Source: an uncultured Alphaproteobacteria bacterium
GTDB taxonomy: Bacteria > Pseudomonadota > Alphaproteobacteria > Rhodobacterales > Rhodobacteraceae
Direction of reading: 5' to 3'
DNA length: 64,000 bases
Assembly: GCA_902533625.1 (NCBI GenBank)
Contig: CACAMI010000007.1
Location: forward strand, 1-64,000
Notes under the pieces: model-generated
What the model saw: the letters and a program-made list of their open reading frames with translations, nothing else
What the model was told of the DNA's origin: nothing
Databases searched by the model: none
Program-made: the position numbers and the translations under genes
Part shown: positions 18,527 to 28,935 of the stretch, piece by piece
How the letters are laid out: every line of letters begins with the position of its first letter
How positions within the stretch are numbered: the stretch's first letter is position 1

Positions 18527-19501
18527 ATGTTCCTAAGATTTATTAGAAGGCCTATTTTGCTTTCCGTATTGATAATTGGAATCATATATTGCTCGCCAAT
18601 TGCTCTTAAATATTATGCAAATTTAGAAGGCCCTTTACTGGAAGAAATTAACTTTGAGATAGATAAAAATCAGAGCCTGACATCGATTTCTGGAAAATTG
18701 AAAAAATATGGCGTAATTCGAAGCAAAATACTTTTTTTGTCATACATAAAGCTTAAAGGGTATGAAAAGAGAATAAGATTTGGGGAATATTTGTTACCTC
18801 GTCGCATTAGTTTAGAAAATTTGTTAGATTTATTTTCTTCTGGAAAGCAAATTAATTATTCAATTACAATACCGGAGGGTTGGTCAAGTTGGAAAATTGT
18901 AAAATTTTTAAACTCCAATAAATACTTGTCAGGGGAAGTTGAATCTTTGCCAGTTGAAGGAAGTTTATCTCCGGATACATATTTTGTTGCAAAGGGTGAA
19001 AATAGAAATAAGGTACTTGGGAGGATGCAGTTAAGGCAGGAGGAAGTCTTAAGGAAAATTTGGAATGATCGAGATAGCGATCTGCCGTTGAATTCACCCA
19101 GGGATCTGCTAATTTTAGCTTCAATTATTGAAAAAGAGACTGGTATAAGTGCAGAAAGAAGGATAATAGCTTCTGTGTTGATTAATAGAATTACCAAAGG
19201 TATGAGATTGCAGGTTGACCCAACTGTGATTTATGGCCTCACAAAAGGGAAGGGAAAGCTGGGAAGGCCCCTTATCTCAACAGACCTAAAAACTTCAAGT
19301 GATTACAATACCTATTTGCTATCTGGTTTGCCAAAGGGGCCAATTTGTAATCCAGGTAAAGATTCTATTTTGGCTGCTAGCAAACCTGAGAAGACTAATT
19401 TTCTTTACTTTGTTGCAGATGGTGAGGGAGGGCATCTTTTTTCTGAAAACCTTTCTGAGCATAATAAGAATGTTAAACGTTGGAAAGAGAAATTAAATTA
19501 A
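18527..19501 (+). CDS. mltG: Endolytic transglycosylase MltG
   Basis: A 324-residue YceG/MltG family protein. One N-terminal membrane helix (about residues 8-26) anchors it in the inner membrane. The catalytic domain has the ASIIEKETG motif with the active-site Glu, the LQVDPTVIYGL segment and the SDYNTYLLSGLPKGPICNPG region. MltG cleaves nascent glycan strands and sets their length. Its ATG follows the fabF TAA without a gap, so expression is coupled to fabF. The fabF-mltG pair is conserved in Alphaproteobacteria. Confidence 0.95.
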   Translation: MFLRFIRRPILLSVLIIGIIYCSPIALKYYANLEGPLLEEINFEIDKNQSLTSISGKLKKYGVIRSKILFLSYIKLKGYEKRIRFGEYLLPRRISLENLLDLFSSGKQINYSITIPEGWSSWKIVKFLNSNKYLSGEVESLPVEGSLSPDTYFVAKGENRNKVLGRMQLRQEEVLRKIWNDRDSDLPLNSPRDLLILASIIEKETGISAERRIIASVLINRITKGMRLQVDPTVIYGLTKGKGKLGRPLISTDLKTSSDYNTYLLSGLPKGPICNPGKDSILAASKPEKTNFLYFVADGEGGHLFSENLSEHNKNVKRWKEKLN

Positions 19502-19541
19502 AAATTTTCTTACTATAGGAAAAATTTAGGAGTTAGTTTTT

Positions 19542-20321
19542 ATGTTATCTAAAGAAATTTGGGACATTATGAATAGGGAAACACAAGAAGTTATTGAAGG
19601 GGATAGCCTCTTGGAAGAAATCTTAAATAAATCAATTTTAAGACATGATAGTTTTTCAGAAGCTTTGAGTGATTTGTTTGCCAGAAAGTTGATGGGAAAG
19701 GAATTTTTTTCGTATAATGAATTATTGAATGTTTGCAAAGAAAGTCTGAATAATAATGAAGGTATTGTTGAGCAGGCTGCAAAAGATATGATGGCATTTT
19801 ATGAAAGAGATCCCGCTTGCACAAAGTTTCTGGAGCCTTTTCTTTTTTATAAAGGGTTTGTCGCGGTTCAATGTTATAGAGTTGCAAGAACTAGATATTT
19901 AATTGATCAGTTTGAGTTTGCAAAGTTTATACAAATGAGAGTTTCAGAGCTCTTTAGTGTTGATCTTCATCCTCAAGCAAAGATAGGCAGTGGACTGATG
20001 ATTGATCATGCTCATAGCATTGTAGTTGGTGCGACCTCAGTGATAGGGGACAACGTGTCAATGCTTCATTCAGTTACATTGGGAGGCACGGGAAAGGAAA
20101 AGGGAGACAGGCATCCAAAGATTGGCAATGGTGTTTTGCTAGGGGCTGGGTGCTCTATTTTGGGGAATATTTCAATAGGATATTGTTCAAAGGTAGCTTC
20201 TGGGTCTGTGGTGCTGAATGATGTTCCGCCATGTAAAACGGTAGCAGGAATTCCTGCAAAAATTGTTGGAGATTCTGGATGCGATAGCCCATCTCATGAC
20301 ATGGATCACAGTATACCTTAA
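19542..20321 (+). CDS. cysE: Serine O-acetyltransferase
   Basis: A 259-residue serine acetyltransferase, the first step of cysteine synthesis. It has an N-terminal helical SATase domain and a C-terminal left-handed beta helix of hexapeptide repeats. The conserved GLMIDHAHSIVVG segment holds the catalytic Asp/His, followed by MLHSVTLGGTGKEKGDRHPKI split across two turns. Starts with ATG after an AGGAG-like site, 40 bases beyond mltG. It converges on pdhC with three bases between the genes. No cysK partner is in the window. Confidence 0.94.
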   Translation: MLSKEIWDIMNRETQEVIEGDSLLEEILNKSILRHDSFSEALSDLFARKLMGKEFFSYNELLNVCKESLNNNEGIVEQAAKDMMAFYERDPACTKFLEPFLFYKGFVAVQCYRVARTRYLIDQFEFAKFIQMRVSELFSVDLHPQAKIGSGLMIDHAHSIVVGATSVIGDNVSMLHSVTLGGTGKEKGDRHPKIGNGVLLGAGCSILGNISIGYCSKVASGSVVLNDVPPCKTVAGIPAKIVGDSGCDSPSHDMDHSIP

Positions 20322-20324
20322 ATA

Positions 20325-21578
20325 TTAATGTAAGAGCCTTAAGGGGCTTTCTAGATAAAAGGATATTCTATCTAGAAACTGTGCTCCTAAGTATCCATCT
20401 ATAGCTCTATGATCTACAGATAAGTTCAAGGCCATAACGTTGTGAGGCACGAGTTTATTAGATTCTTCACAAATAGAAGGTTCTTTACTTATTTTTCCTA
20501 CTGCTAAAATGCTTGCTTGTGGTGGATTTATTATTGCATCAAAATTATCTACTCCCACCATGCCTAAATTTGAAATAGAGAAGGAGCCACCAATGTATTC
20601 TTCGGGTTTCAGGGATTTTTCTTTTGCTTTATTAATCAATTCCTTACTTTCAGAAGCGATATCGCTCAGAGACTTTAGTTCAGCCTCTTTTATTATAGGG
20701 GTAATTAATCCATCCTCTAGAGCGACCGCTATAGACACATCTGAGTTTAAAGATTGATATATTTTTTGATTTTTGTAGATGACGTTGCACGTTGGAAAAT
20801 CTCTAAGTGCTTGAGCACAAGCCTTTACTATTATATCATTTATAGTTATCTTATTAGCATTAAAACTTGTCTCATTTAGTTCAGTTCGAGATTTTAACAA
20901 TTTTTCAGCACTAATTTTTCTTCGAAGATAGAAGTGAGGAATATCTTTTTTAGCGTCAGACATCCTTTTGGCTATAACCTTTCTCATCGGGCTTATTACG
21001 ATTTCTTCGTAATTGTTCTTAAGTAATTCCGTGCTCTCGTCGTTTATTGGAACATTTTGATTAGTAGGTTGTATTTTTTCTATATCGGATTTTATTATCC
21101 TTCCACGGGGCCCAGTTCCTGAAATTTTATTTATATCTACCTTATTTTCTTTAGCTAACCTCCTGGCTAGTGGTGATGCAAAAACTCTCTGATTGTCAAT
21201 AACTTCTGACTGAGGAGCCTGTTTCTGTAAAGAAAAATCTCTTTGGCGGATTTTTGTTATATTGTCAGATTCAGATATTTTTTTACTTTGAATTTCTTGA
21301 GTTTCTACTGGCACAGAAGGGCCTTGGTTATTCGTTTCTTCCATGCTCGATATATTTGCTATTACATCATTAACCTTTATTTCCGTTTTTCCTTCTATCG
21401 CTATAAGCTCATCTACTGTTCCTTCATAGATGCTTTCAAGCTCCATAAGTGCCTTATCTGTTTCGATTTCTGCTATGATGTCGCCAATTTTGATTTCATC
21501 ACCTTCTTTGACGAGCCATTTGCTTAGGGTTCCGCTTTCCATTGTAGGAGATAAGGCTGGCATTAAAATTTTTTGCAT
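20325..21578 (-). CDS. pdhC: Pyruvate dehydrogenase E2, dihydrolipoamide acetyltransferase
   Basis: A 417-residue E2. Residues 1-75 are a lipoyl domain with the modified Lys in ETDKALME. A linker leads to the peripheral-subunit binding domain (ASPLARRLAKE to GTGPRGRI, about residues 133-168). The catalytic domain ends with the HRAIDGYLGAQFL motif holding the active-site His. It forms the core that passes acetyl groups to CoA. It follows pdhB by five bases in a pdhA-pdhB-pdhC operon. The E3 gene (lpd) is not in the window. Confidence 0.95.
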   Translation of the reverse strand: MQKILMPALSPTMESGTLSKWLVKEGDEIKIGDIIAEIETDKALMELESIYEGTVDELIAIEGKTEIKVNDVIANISSMEETNNQGPSVPVETQEIQSKKISESDNITKIRQRDFSLQKQAPQSEVIDNQRVFASPLARRLAKENKVDINKISGTGPRGRIIKSDIEKIQPTNQNVPINDESTELLKNNYEEIVISPMRKVIAKRMSDAKKDIPHFYLRRKISAEKLLKSRTELNETSFNANKITINDIIVKACAQALRDFPTCNVIYKNQKIYQSLNSDVSIAVALEDGLITPIIKEAELKSLSDIASESKELINKAKEKSLKPEEYIGGSFSISNLGMVGVDNFDAIINPPQASILAVGKISKEPSICEESNKLVPHNVMALNLSVDHRAIDGYLGAQFLDRISFYLESPLRLLH

Positions 21579-21583
21579 GAATT

Positions 21584-22894
21584 TTACCTATAAATTATTT
21601 CTTTAGCCCGTTCTACCACTTCTTGAGTATTGACTAGAGCAAGTTTCTCAAGATTTTCGGCATAAGGCATCGGTACATCTTTCCCGGTACAATTTATAAC
21701 GGGAGCGTCAAGGTAGTCGAAGGCCTCTTCCATAATTAGTGCGGTAATATTATTACCAACGGAGCATATCGGAAAACCCTCTTCGATAGTTATGCATCTA
21801 TTTGTCTTTTTTACAGATGAAATTATTGTATTCTTATCTAAGGGCCTGATAGTTCTCAAATCTATAATTTCAGTGCTTATCCCTTCTTTTGAAAGAAGTT
21901 CAGCTGCCTCTATGGCATATGTCATTCCAATGCCAAAGCTAATCAATGTCAAGTCTGTTCCCTCTAGAAAAATTTTTGCTTTTCCTATCGGGATAACCTC
22001 TTCAGAGGCTTCTCTTTCAAATTTCTTCCCATAAAGAATTTCATTTTCTAAGAATATTACAGGATTATTATCTCTGATTGCTGATTTTAACAGACCTTTA
22101 GCGTCGGAAGCAGTAAAGGGCTGAATAACCTTCAGTCCTGGGATTGAAGAGTAAAATGCACTAAAATCTTGAGAATGTTGGGCTGCAACTCGAGAAGCTG
22201 CTCCATTTGGACCTCTAAAAACAATTGGGCAAGAGATTTGCCCTCCTGACATGTATAATGTTTTTGCCGCTGAGTTCACTATTTGATCCATTGCTTGCAT
22301 AGCGAAATTAAACGTCATGTATTCTACTATTGGTCTTAAGCCGGAGAAGGCAGCTCCAATTGCCAAACCAGTAAATCCATGTTCTGTAATAGGAGTGTCA
22401 ATAACTCTTCTTGGGCCGAAAGTATTTAGTAATCCTTGAGAAATTTTATAAGCACCCTCATATTCGCCCACCTCCTCACCAATTAGAAATACTTCATCAT
22501 CTCTCGACATTTCTTCCTTTATTGCATCTCTAATTGACTCCCTAACGGTAATTGTGTCAAGTTTTGTGCTTGGTATTTCGAATTTGTCTACATTTGTTTC
22601 TACTTGTTCTTTTGCTTTAGAGCTGGTTCTCGAATCCTTTTGATGTTCAGTTGTCTCACTAGAAATCTCAGCTATTTTTCCATTAACCTTTACAGCTTCC
22701 GAACCTTCTGGCACAAGAATCTTTGATAAAAAACCATCTTCGGGGGCTTCTAGTTCCATCACAGCTTTATCTGTCTCAATTTCTGCAATTATGTCGCCTG
22801 AGGAAATTGCGTCACCCTCTTGTACAAGCCACTTAGTTAATTTTCCCTCTTCCATTGTTGGTGATAAGGAGGGCATCAGTAAATCTCTAATCAT
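21584..22894 (-). CDS. pdhB: Pyruvate dehydrogenase E1 beta subunit with lipoyl domain
   Basis: A 436-residue E1 beta that carries an N-terminal lipoyl domain (about residues 1-80, modified Lys in ETDKAVME). This fusion is characteristic of Alphaproteobacteria such as Sinorhizobium and Zymomonas. A short linker precedes the transketolase-like domain with [11 protein letters not shown] and the [12 protein letters not shown] motif. With PdhA it decarboxylates pyruvate and acetylates the E2 lipoyl group. Gaps of 9 and 5 bases to pdhA and pdhC indicate one operon. Confidence 0.96.
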   Translation of the reverse strand: MIRDLLMPSLSPTMEEGKLTKWLVQEGDAISSGDIIAEIETDKAVMELEAPEDGFLSKILVPEGSEAVKVNGKIAEISSETTEHQKDSRTSSKAKEQVETNVDKFEIPSTKLDTITVRESIRDAIKEEMSRDDEVFLIGEEVGEYEGAYKISQGLLNTFGPRRVIDTPITEHGFTGLAIGAAFSGLRPIVEYMTFNFAMQAMDQIVNSAAKTLYMSGGQISCPIVFRGPNGAASRVAAQHSQDFSAFYSSIPGLKVIQPFTASDAKGLLKSAIRDNNPVIFLENEILYGKKFEREASEEVIPIGKAKIFLEGTDLTLISFGIGMTYAIEAAELLSKEGISTEIIDLRTIRPLDKNTIISSVKKTNRCITIEEGFPICSVGNNITALIMEEAFDYLDAPVINCTGKDVPMPYAENLEKLALVNTQEVVERAKEIIYR

Positions 22895-22903
22895 TCTTTC
22901 TCT

Positions 22904-23884
22904 TTAACTGTATATATCTGTCCAAAGTTCATTATCATCCGGGATATCACTGCTGATAGCAAAATCCGCGGCATCTGAAATTGCATCCTTTATCTGTTTG
23001 TCAATGTCCTTCAGTTCAGAATCGGTTGAAATATTATTACTAATTAGGTAACTTCTAAGATTGTCGATAGGATCTCTCTCTGCTTTTATTTTATTTACTT
23101 CATCTCTAGTTCTGTATTTCGCAGGATCTGACATTGAGTGACCTCTGTACCTATAGGTATTCATTTCTAGGATGTAAGGACCTTTACCTGACCTGCAATG
23201 CTTTTCAGCTCTTTCACCAGCTTCTTTAACAGCTAAAACATTCATTCCATCAACTGCTTCACCTGGTATATTAAAAGCTTGGCCTCTAGTATATAGGGCA
23301 GGGGAAGAAGAAGCTCTTTCAAGAGATGTTCCCATAGCGTACTGGTTATTTTCAATTACAAATACAATTGGAAGGACCCATAGGCTTGCCATATTAAAAG
23401 TTTCATATATTTGGCCTTGATTTGCCGCACCATCCCCAAAATAACCAAAAGCAATATTATTATTTTCTCTATACTTATTTGAAAAAGCTAACCCAGCTGC
23501 AATCGGAACTTGAGCTGCAACTATCCCATGTCCCCCAAAGAAATTTTTTTCTCTAGAAAACATATGCATAGAGCCTCCCTTTCCTTTCGAATACCCGGAC
23601 CCTCTGCCTGTTAATTCTGCCATAATTCTCTTTGGGCTCATCCCACACGCGATCATGTGCCCATGATCTCTATAGGATGTTACTCTTTGGTCTCCTTCAA
23701 TTGCGATGCTTTCTAATCCAACTACTATGGCTTCTTGCCCTATATAGAGATGGCAAAATCCGCCAATATGACCCATGCCATATAGCTGGCCAGCTTTTTC
23801 TTCGAAGCGCCGGATAGTGAGCATTTCTTGAAAAAAATTTATTATTTCTCTGTTACCGGTAGTTTTAAGAGGTTTCTTAACCAT
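22904..23884 (-). CDS. pdhA: Pyruvate dehydrogenase E1 alpha subunit
   Basis: A 326-residue E1 alpha. The thiamine-diphosphate motif runs from GDGAANQGQ to ENNQYAMGT. The phosphorylation-loop region TYRYRGHSMSDPAKYR is also conserved. It pairs with PdhB to form the alpha2beta2 E1 of the pyruvate dehydrogenase complex. First gene of pdhABC; a 65-base gap separates it from the upstream ftsB-like gene, leaving room for a promoter. Confidence 0.96.
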   Translation of the reverse strand: MVKKPLKTTGNREIINFFQEMLTIRRFEEKAGQLYGMGHIGGFCHLYIGQEAIVVGLESIAIEGDQRVTSYRDHGHMIACGMSPKRIMAELTGRGSGYSKGKGGSMHMFSREKNFFGGHGIVAAQVPIAAGLAFSNKYRENNNIAFGYFGDGAANQGQIYETFNMASLWVLPIVFVIENNQYAMGTSLERASSSPALYTRGQAFNIPGEAVDGMNVLAVKEAGERAEKHCRSGKGPYILEMNTYRYRGHSMSDPAKYRTRDEVNKIKAERDPIDNLRSYLISNNISTDSELKDIDKQIKDAISDAADFAISSDIPDDNELWTDIYS

Positions 23885-23949
23885 AAGAATCTAATTTAGT
23901 TTAATGTTAAACTACTTATATCATAAATATGTGTAGATTGCTAGAAAAA

Positions 23950-24318
23950 TTAATAGAAAAATATAGCTTCATCTGATCTTGCAACCCTTAAAATTTTTCT
24001 TGCTTGCTCGTCGAGAAGATCTAAATCTAAATAATCTGAAGAAATTCTCTTTGTTAAGTTTTCCCATTCTCTTAATTCCATTCCCAATTTTGAATTATAT
24101 TTTAGAAGGTGTTCTTCTTCGATTTGCTTTTTAAACAGAATAAAAAGTCCATATTCCCCATATAAAGCGGTAATAGAAAAATATACTGTGGTTAAAGTTA
24201 TAGTAACTAGTGACCCAAGTTCTAGGAAATGTTTTTTGAAATTAACTATCGACAAATTCTGCTCTTTTAGAGAATCATTACACAAATGATTCGAAAGGGC
24301 AATAAGAAAACGAATCAC
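23950..24318 (-). CDS. Septum formation initiator (FtsB/DivIC-like)
   Basis: A small protein, 122 residues from the first ATG, with one membrane helix (about residues 34-56), the YGEYGLF segment that follows the helix in this family, and then a coiled coil. Alphaproteobacterial FtsB-like proteins lie just before pdhA, as here. FtsB bridges FtsL and FtsQ in the divisome. The N-terminal 25 residues are longer than usual, so the real start may be internal. It begins 22 bases after pgk ends. Confidence 0.8.
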   Translation of the reverse strand: MIRFLIALSNHLCNDSLKEQNLSIVNFKKHFLELGSLVTITLTTVYFSITALYGEYGLFILFKKQIEEEHLLKYNSKLGMELREWENLTKRISSDYLDLDLLDEQARKILRVARSDEAIFFY

Positions 24319-24340
24319 TTTATAAATTGATTCTTTTAGT

Positions 24341-25534
24341 TTAATTTTTCTCTAGGACTTCTAATCCAGGAAGTTTCTTCCCTTCCAGCCATTCCAAGAA
24401 GGCGCCACCTGCGGTCGATACATATGACATCTCATGGCTAAGTTGGTATTTATTTAGTGCTGCAACTGTGTCGCCTCCACCGGCTACAGAATTAAGAAAT
24501 CCATCAATGGTTTTCTTGGCTATAAATTTTGCTAATCTCTCTGTCCCTAAGTGAAAAGGTTCTTTCTCAAATACTCCTAACGGTCCATTCCATACGATGG
24601 TTTTGCTTAAGTTGATTACATTAAGGTATTTCTCCACAGACTTCTCTCCGCAGTCAAAGATCATTTCATTGGGAGGGCAACTATTCACGTCTGAAGATCT
24701 GATTTTATTTAAGCCATCAAGTGTTTTTGAAGTCACTATGTCATTAGGAAGATGTATTTTACATCCTAGTATCTCTGCCCTCTCAATAATATCCTGTGCA
24801 ATATGGATTAAAGTTGGCTCACATAATGATGTCCCAATTTGCTTCCCGGAGGCCAAAAGGAAGGTATTTGCCATTCCTCCTCCAATAATAAGATTTTCTA
24901 CTTTAGAAATTAGATTTTGGAGTAGTTCAATTTTAGTTGATACCTTAGACCCTCCTATTATAGCGGTCACAGGTTTTTTTGGTATGGTTAGAGCTGAATC
25001 TAGGGCGCTGAGTTCTTCTAAAACAAGTCCTCCTGCAAAACTTGGGAGAAATTTTGTTATTCCTACGGTGCTTGCATGCTTGCGGTGGCAAACAGAGAAT
25101 GCATCGTTGCAATATAAGTCTCCTAATTTGGCAAGTTGCCTGCTAAATTCTGGATCGTTATTTTCCTCTCCAGAATAGAATCTTGTATTTTCAAGAACTA
25201 AAATGGAATTTGGTTGTAAGTCCTTACTCGCTTTAATAGCTTCAGAGCCTAAAAGTGTATCACAAAATATTACTTTGAGCTTTAAGATTTTTTCTAATTC
25301 TAAGACGATATTCTCTGTGCTTAAATTTTGATCAAAATTTCCGCTAGGCCTTCCGATATGGCCAATAATTACTGGCTTACCACCATTTTTTAAAATCTTA
25401 TCAAGATTTGGTTTAATTTTTTTTAATCGCGTGTTGTCTGACACGATAAAGTCTTGCAAGGGAACATTCAAGTCCACTCTCACCAAAACTCTCTTTCCAG
25501 TACAAGTAAAATCTTCAATAGTATTATATTTCAT
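24341..25534 (-). CDS. pgk: Phosphoglycerate kinase
   Basis: A 397-residue PGK. It has the N-terminal RVLVRVDLNVPL strand, the HIGRPSG and NDAFSVCHRKHAS substrate motifs, GGSKVSTKIELL in the hinge and the nucleotide motif GGGDTVAAL near the C-terminus. It transfers phosphate from 1,3-bisphosphoglycerate to ADP. It follows gap by 38 bases in a tkt-gap-pgk cluster on the minus strand. Length is normal. Confidence 0.97.
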   Translation of the reverse strand: MKYNTIEDFTCTGKRVLVRVDLNVPLQDFIVSDNTRLKKIKPNLDKILKNGGKPVIIGHIGRPSGNFDQNLSTENIVLELEKILKLKVIFCDTLLGSEAIKASKDLQPNSILVLENTRFYSGEENNDPEFSRQLAKLGDLYCNDAFSVCHRKHASTVGITKFLPSFAGGLVLEELSALDSALTIPKKPVTAIIGGSKVSTKIELLQNLISKVENLIIGGGMANTFLLASGKQIGTSLCEPTLIHIAQDIIERAEILGCKIHLPNDIVTSKTLDGLNKIRSSDVNSCPPNEMIFDCGEKSVEKYLNVINLSKTIVWNGPLGVFEKEPFHLGTERLAKFIAKKTIDGFLNSVAGGGDTVAALNKYQLSHEMSYVSTAGGAFLEWLEGKKLPGLEVLEKN

Positions 25535-25572
25535 ACGATAAATTTTCTTTTTTTAAAAAACCGCTATTTGCA

Positions 25573-26574
25573 TTAAAGAGATCCCATTGCAATAGCAGTA
25601 TCCAACATTCTATTGGAAAACCCCCATTCGTTGTCATACCAGCTCATTGTTCTGACTAGATTTCCATCCATAACATTGGTTTGCTTGGCAGCAAAAACTG
25701 CTGAATTAATGTCGTGATTATAATCAGTCGAGACTAATGGTTCAGAGCTGTATCCTAATATTCCTTTCAAAGCTTTAGATTTAGAGGCTAGCTCAAATAA
25801 ATGATTAACTTCTTCGATAGAAGTTTTTGTGTTTGTTATCACTTTTAAATCTACTAAACTTACATTGGCTGTCGGGACTCTGACAGCAGAACCATCTAAT
25901 TTTCCAACTAATTCAGGCAAAACTAAACCTACTGCCTTTGCAGCACCCGTGGTAGTAGGAATCATACTTAACGCGGCAGATCGGGCTCTATATAAATCTT
26001 TATGCATTCTATCAACAGTAGGTTGATCCCCTGTATAGCTATGAATTGTTGTCATAAACCCTTTTTTGATTCCTAAGTTTTCATTAAGAATCTTGGCTAT
26101 TGGAGCTAGGCAATTGGTAGTGCATGAGGCATTTGAGACAATTTTATCAGTTGGGAGTAAGGTTTCATGGTTCACGCCGTAAACTATAGTTTTATCAACG
26201 CCATCAGCTGGTGCGGAAATTAAAACTTTTCTGGCACCGTTAGTAATGTGCACTGAAGATTGTTCTTTGGAATTAAATTTTCCTGTACATTCCAAAACAA
26301 TATCAACGCCTTCCCAATTTAAATTATTAGGGTCTCTTTCGCTCTGCATTTTAATCTCTGAGTGGGCCACTCTTAATTTTCCATCAGAAAAAATAAGTTC
26401 TTTATCAAATTTTCCATGAATACTGTCATATTTTAGGAGGTGAATATTACTTTCTAAATGCCCAGTGGCATTTATTTTTATGATCTGAATATCTTTTGTG
26501 TTTAATTCGCAAATTGCTCTGGTGATACAGCGACCTATTCTGCCGAATCCACTTATTCCAATTTTTATGGGCAT
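25573..26574 (-). CDS. gap: Glyceraldehyde-3-phosphate dehydrogenase, type I
   Basis: A 333-residue GAPDH with the N-terminal GISGFGRIGR dinucleotide motif, the catalytic Cys in SNASCTTNCLAP near residue 150, and the C-terminal WYDNEWGFSNRM motif. It oxidises glyceraldehyde 3-phosphate with NAD(P) in glycolysis or runs in reverse for gluconeogenesis. It lies between tkt and pgk; the 159-base gap from tkt is very A+T-rich and could hold a promoter. Cofactor preference is not settled by eye. Confidence 0.96.
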   Translation of the reverse strand: MPIKIGISGFGRIGRCITRAICELNTKDIQIIKINATGHLESNIHLLKYDSIHGKFDKELIFSDGKLRVAHSEIKMQSERDPNNLNWEGVDIVLECTGKFNSKEQSSVHITNGARKVLISAPADGVDKTIVYGVNHETLLPTDKIVSNASCTTNCLAPIAKILNENLGIKKGFMTTIHSYTGDQPTVDRMHKDLYRARSAALSMIPTTTGAAKAVGLVLPELVGKLDGSAVRVPTANVSLVDLKVITNTKTSIEEVNHLFELASKSKALKGILGYSSEPLVSTDYNHDINSAVFAAKQTNVMDGNLVRTMSWYDNEWGFSNRMLDTAIAMGSL

Positions 26575-26733
26575 TTAACTTCCTCTATTTTTACAAGAAA
26601 TATTCAATAATTGTATTACATTTGCTGACTATTCTTGCTTATTTCGGTCAGTTAATAACGCAAATCGGACATTAAATAAATATTTTAATTTTTTAAAATT
26701 CTATAAAATTATGAGATATTATCTATTAATGTA

Positions 26734-28770
26734 TTAAGTTTTCAGGATAGCTTTTACTTTGCTGATTATTTCTGAAGAAGTAATTTTGAAATGTTTGAAT
26801 AACTCATCAGCAGGACCTGATGCTCCGAAAGATTCTATGGCTACAAACGCACCTTTCTTGGAATTTCCACCTTCTCCATAGATCCACTTCTCCCAGCCGT
26901 GGCTAACTCCTGCTTCAACTGCTATTCTAATCGCTCCAGGTGGGAGTATCTTTTTCTTGTATGTATCTGGCATTGTCTCAAAATTTTCCCAACAAGGCAT
27001 AGACACTACCCTAGTGCCAATTCCCTCATCTTCAAGGCATTTCTTCGCATCTAAGGCGATATTAACCTCAGATCCCGTAGCTATTATTATTACCCGTCTT
27101 TTACTTTTAGCCTCACTGGCGACATACGCACCTGATTCAACCAAGTTCTTTGCAACACGATTCCTAGGAATGATTGGTACATTTTGACGTGTTAAGCAAA
27201 TCAAGGATGGAGTGTTTAGGGACCTCAAGGCACACTCCCAGCTTTCAGCTGTTTCAACAGCATCGGCAGGCCTATAGACATTTAAATTAGGAGTAGCTCG
27301 CATCATAGACAAATGCTCGACTGGCTGATGTGTTGGACCATCCTCACCTAATCCTATACTATCGTGGGTCATAACGTAGATAACTCTTAAACCCATAAGG
27401 GCAGATAGTCTTATAGCTGCTCTAGCATAGTCAGAGAAAACTAAAAATGTGCCACCATAAGGAATAATTCCGCCATGAAGTGCCAATCCATTCATCACCG
27501 CAGCCATTCCATGCTCTCTTATTCCATAGTATATATATCTACCTTCTGGGTTCTCATGGCTATATGTGCCTAAGTCTGGGGTCAAAGTGTTGTTAGATCC
27601 TGTTAAATCAGCCGAGCCACCAATAGTTTCCGGGGTAGTCATATTGATTTTTTCTAAAACTAATTCACTAGATTTCCTAGTTGCAATATTTAGTAAATTT
27701 TCATGCATTTCTTGTTTGATTTTTTTTATTTCAGAGAAAGTTTTTTTTGGGATTTTTGAGTCAAGAAGCCGTTCCAATTCAGCCTTTTTCGTCTTTGGAA
27801 GGCTGTCGAAATTCATTTTCCACGTCCCATAATGCACTTGACCTTGCGATCCAATTTTTTTCCACTGATCTTGTATGTCTTCGGGAATATTAAAGCTTTC
27901 TTTATTCCAGCCATAGATTTTTTTCACAGCTATAATTTCTTCTTCTCCTAATGGGGATCCATGAGCTGCCGCAGAATCTTGTTTTTTTGGCGATCCAAAT
28001 CCAATGTGTGTTTTGCATGAAATAATAGAAGGTTTAGTTTGATTCTTAGCTGCAATTATTGCTAGATCAATACTCTTTGGGTCATGGCCGTCGCATTCAA
28101 AAGCTGCCCATCCAGAGGCCAAAAAGCGAGTCTTTTGGTCTGTCATGCATGATTTTGACAATTCTCCGTCTATGGTGATTCCATTATTATCCCAAAAAAC
28201 AATAAGTTTATTGAGCCTTAATTTTCCAGCTAAACTAATTGCTTCTTGGCTTATTCCCTCCATTAAGCATCCATCACCTGCCACCACATAAGTGTAGTGG
28301 TTAAAAATATTTTTTCCCCATTTTGAAGATAGAGAGTTTTCAGCAATTGCTAAGCCTACCGCTGTGGTTAGCCCTTGGCCAAGTGGGCCTGTAGTTGTTT
28401 CTATTCCTGCTAAATGGCCATATTCTGGGTGACCAGCTGTTTTAGAATTTAACTGTCTAAAATTCTTTAGATCTTTTAGTTGAATATCCTCGTATCCAGT
28501 TAAGAATAGCAGGGCATATAAAAGCATGGAGCCATGTCCAGCAGATAGTATAAACCTATCCCTATCTGGCCAGTTTGGATTTCCAGCACTAAACTTAAGA
28601 TGCTTTTCGAACAATACTGTAGCTACATCTGCCATGCCCATTGGCATTCCCGGATGTCCTGAGTTTGCGGCTTGTACGGCATCGATAGCCAAAACCCGCA
28701 GCGCAGTAGCTCTGCGGAAATGTTCTGGATGATTTGCTTTTAGGGTGGTTATATCCAAATTTTTCTCCAA
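26734..28770 (-). CDS. tkt: Transketolase
   Basis: A 678-residue transketolase. N-terminal motifs include NSGHPGMPMG and the thiamine-diphosphate motif from GDGCLMEGISQEA to WDNNGITIDG. The central domain has HDSIGLGEDGPTHQP. The C-terminal domain includes ATGSEVNIAL. It exchanges two-carbon units between pentose, triose and hexose phosphates. First gene of tkt-gap-pgk, divergent from the small gene upstream of zapA, which matches alphaproteobacterial order. Confidence 0.96.
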   Translation of the reverse strand: MEKNLDITTLKANHPEHFRRATALRVLAIDAVQAANSGHPGMPMGMADVATVLFEKHLKFSAGNPNWPDRDRFILSAGHGSMLLYALLFLTGYEDIQLKDLKNFRQLNSKTAGHPEYGHLAGIETTTGPLGQGLTTAVGLAIAENSLSSKWGKNIFNHYTYVVAGDGCLMEGISQEAISLAGKLRLNKLIVFWDNNGITIDGELSKSCMTDQKTRFLASGWAAFECDGHDPKSIDLAIIAAKNQTKPSIISCKTHIGFGSPKKQDSAAAHGSPLGEEEIIAVKKIYGWNKESFNIPEDIQDQWKKIGSQGQVHYGTWKMNFDSLPKTKKAELERLLDSKIPKKTFSEIKKIKQEMHENLLNIATRKSSELVLEKINMTTPETIGGSADLTGSNNTLTPDLGTYSHENPEGRYIYYGIREHGMAAVMNGLALHGGIIPYGGTFLVFSDYARAAIRLSALMGLRVIYVMTHDSIGLGEDGPTHQPVEHLSMMRATPNLNVYRPADAVETAESWECALRSLNTPSLICLTRQNVPIIPRNRVAKNLVESGAYVASEAKSKRRVIIIATGSEVNIALDAKKCLEDEGIGTRVVSMPCWENFETMPDTYKKKILPPGAIRIAVEAGVSHGWEKWIYGEGGNSKKGAFVAIESFGASGPADELFKHFKITSSEIISKVKAILKT

Positions 28771-28935
28771 AAATTTTCTTAAATGTAATCTAATACAGAA
28801 GTTCTTTAGAAATACTGAGTATACAATTAATGATGCGTTTTTTACTATTCATTTTATAGATTGGCAATTATTTATTTGAAGTTAATAGATGTTTGTTGTT
28901 TTATGTTCTTTGAGAACAGTAAAAGTTTTAATTAA

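Noticed and set aside
24597-25178. 193-codon open frame opposite pgk
   Set aside because: It mirrors the pgk coding strand; composition and lack of motifs mark it as a shadow.
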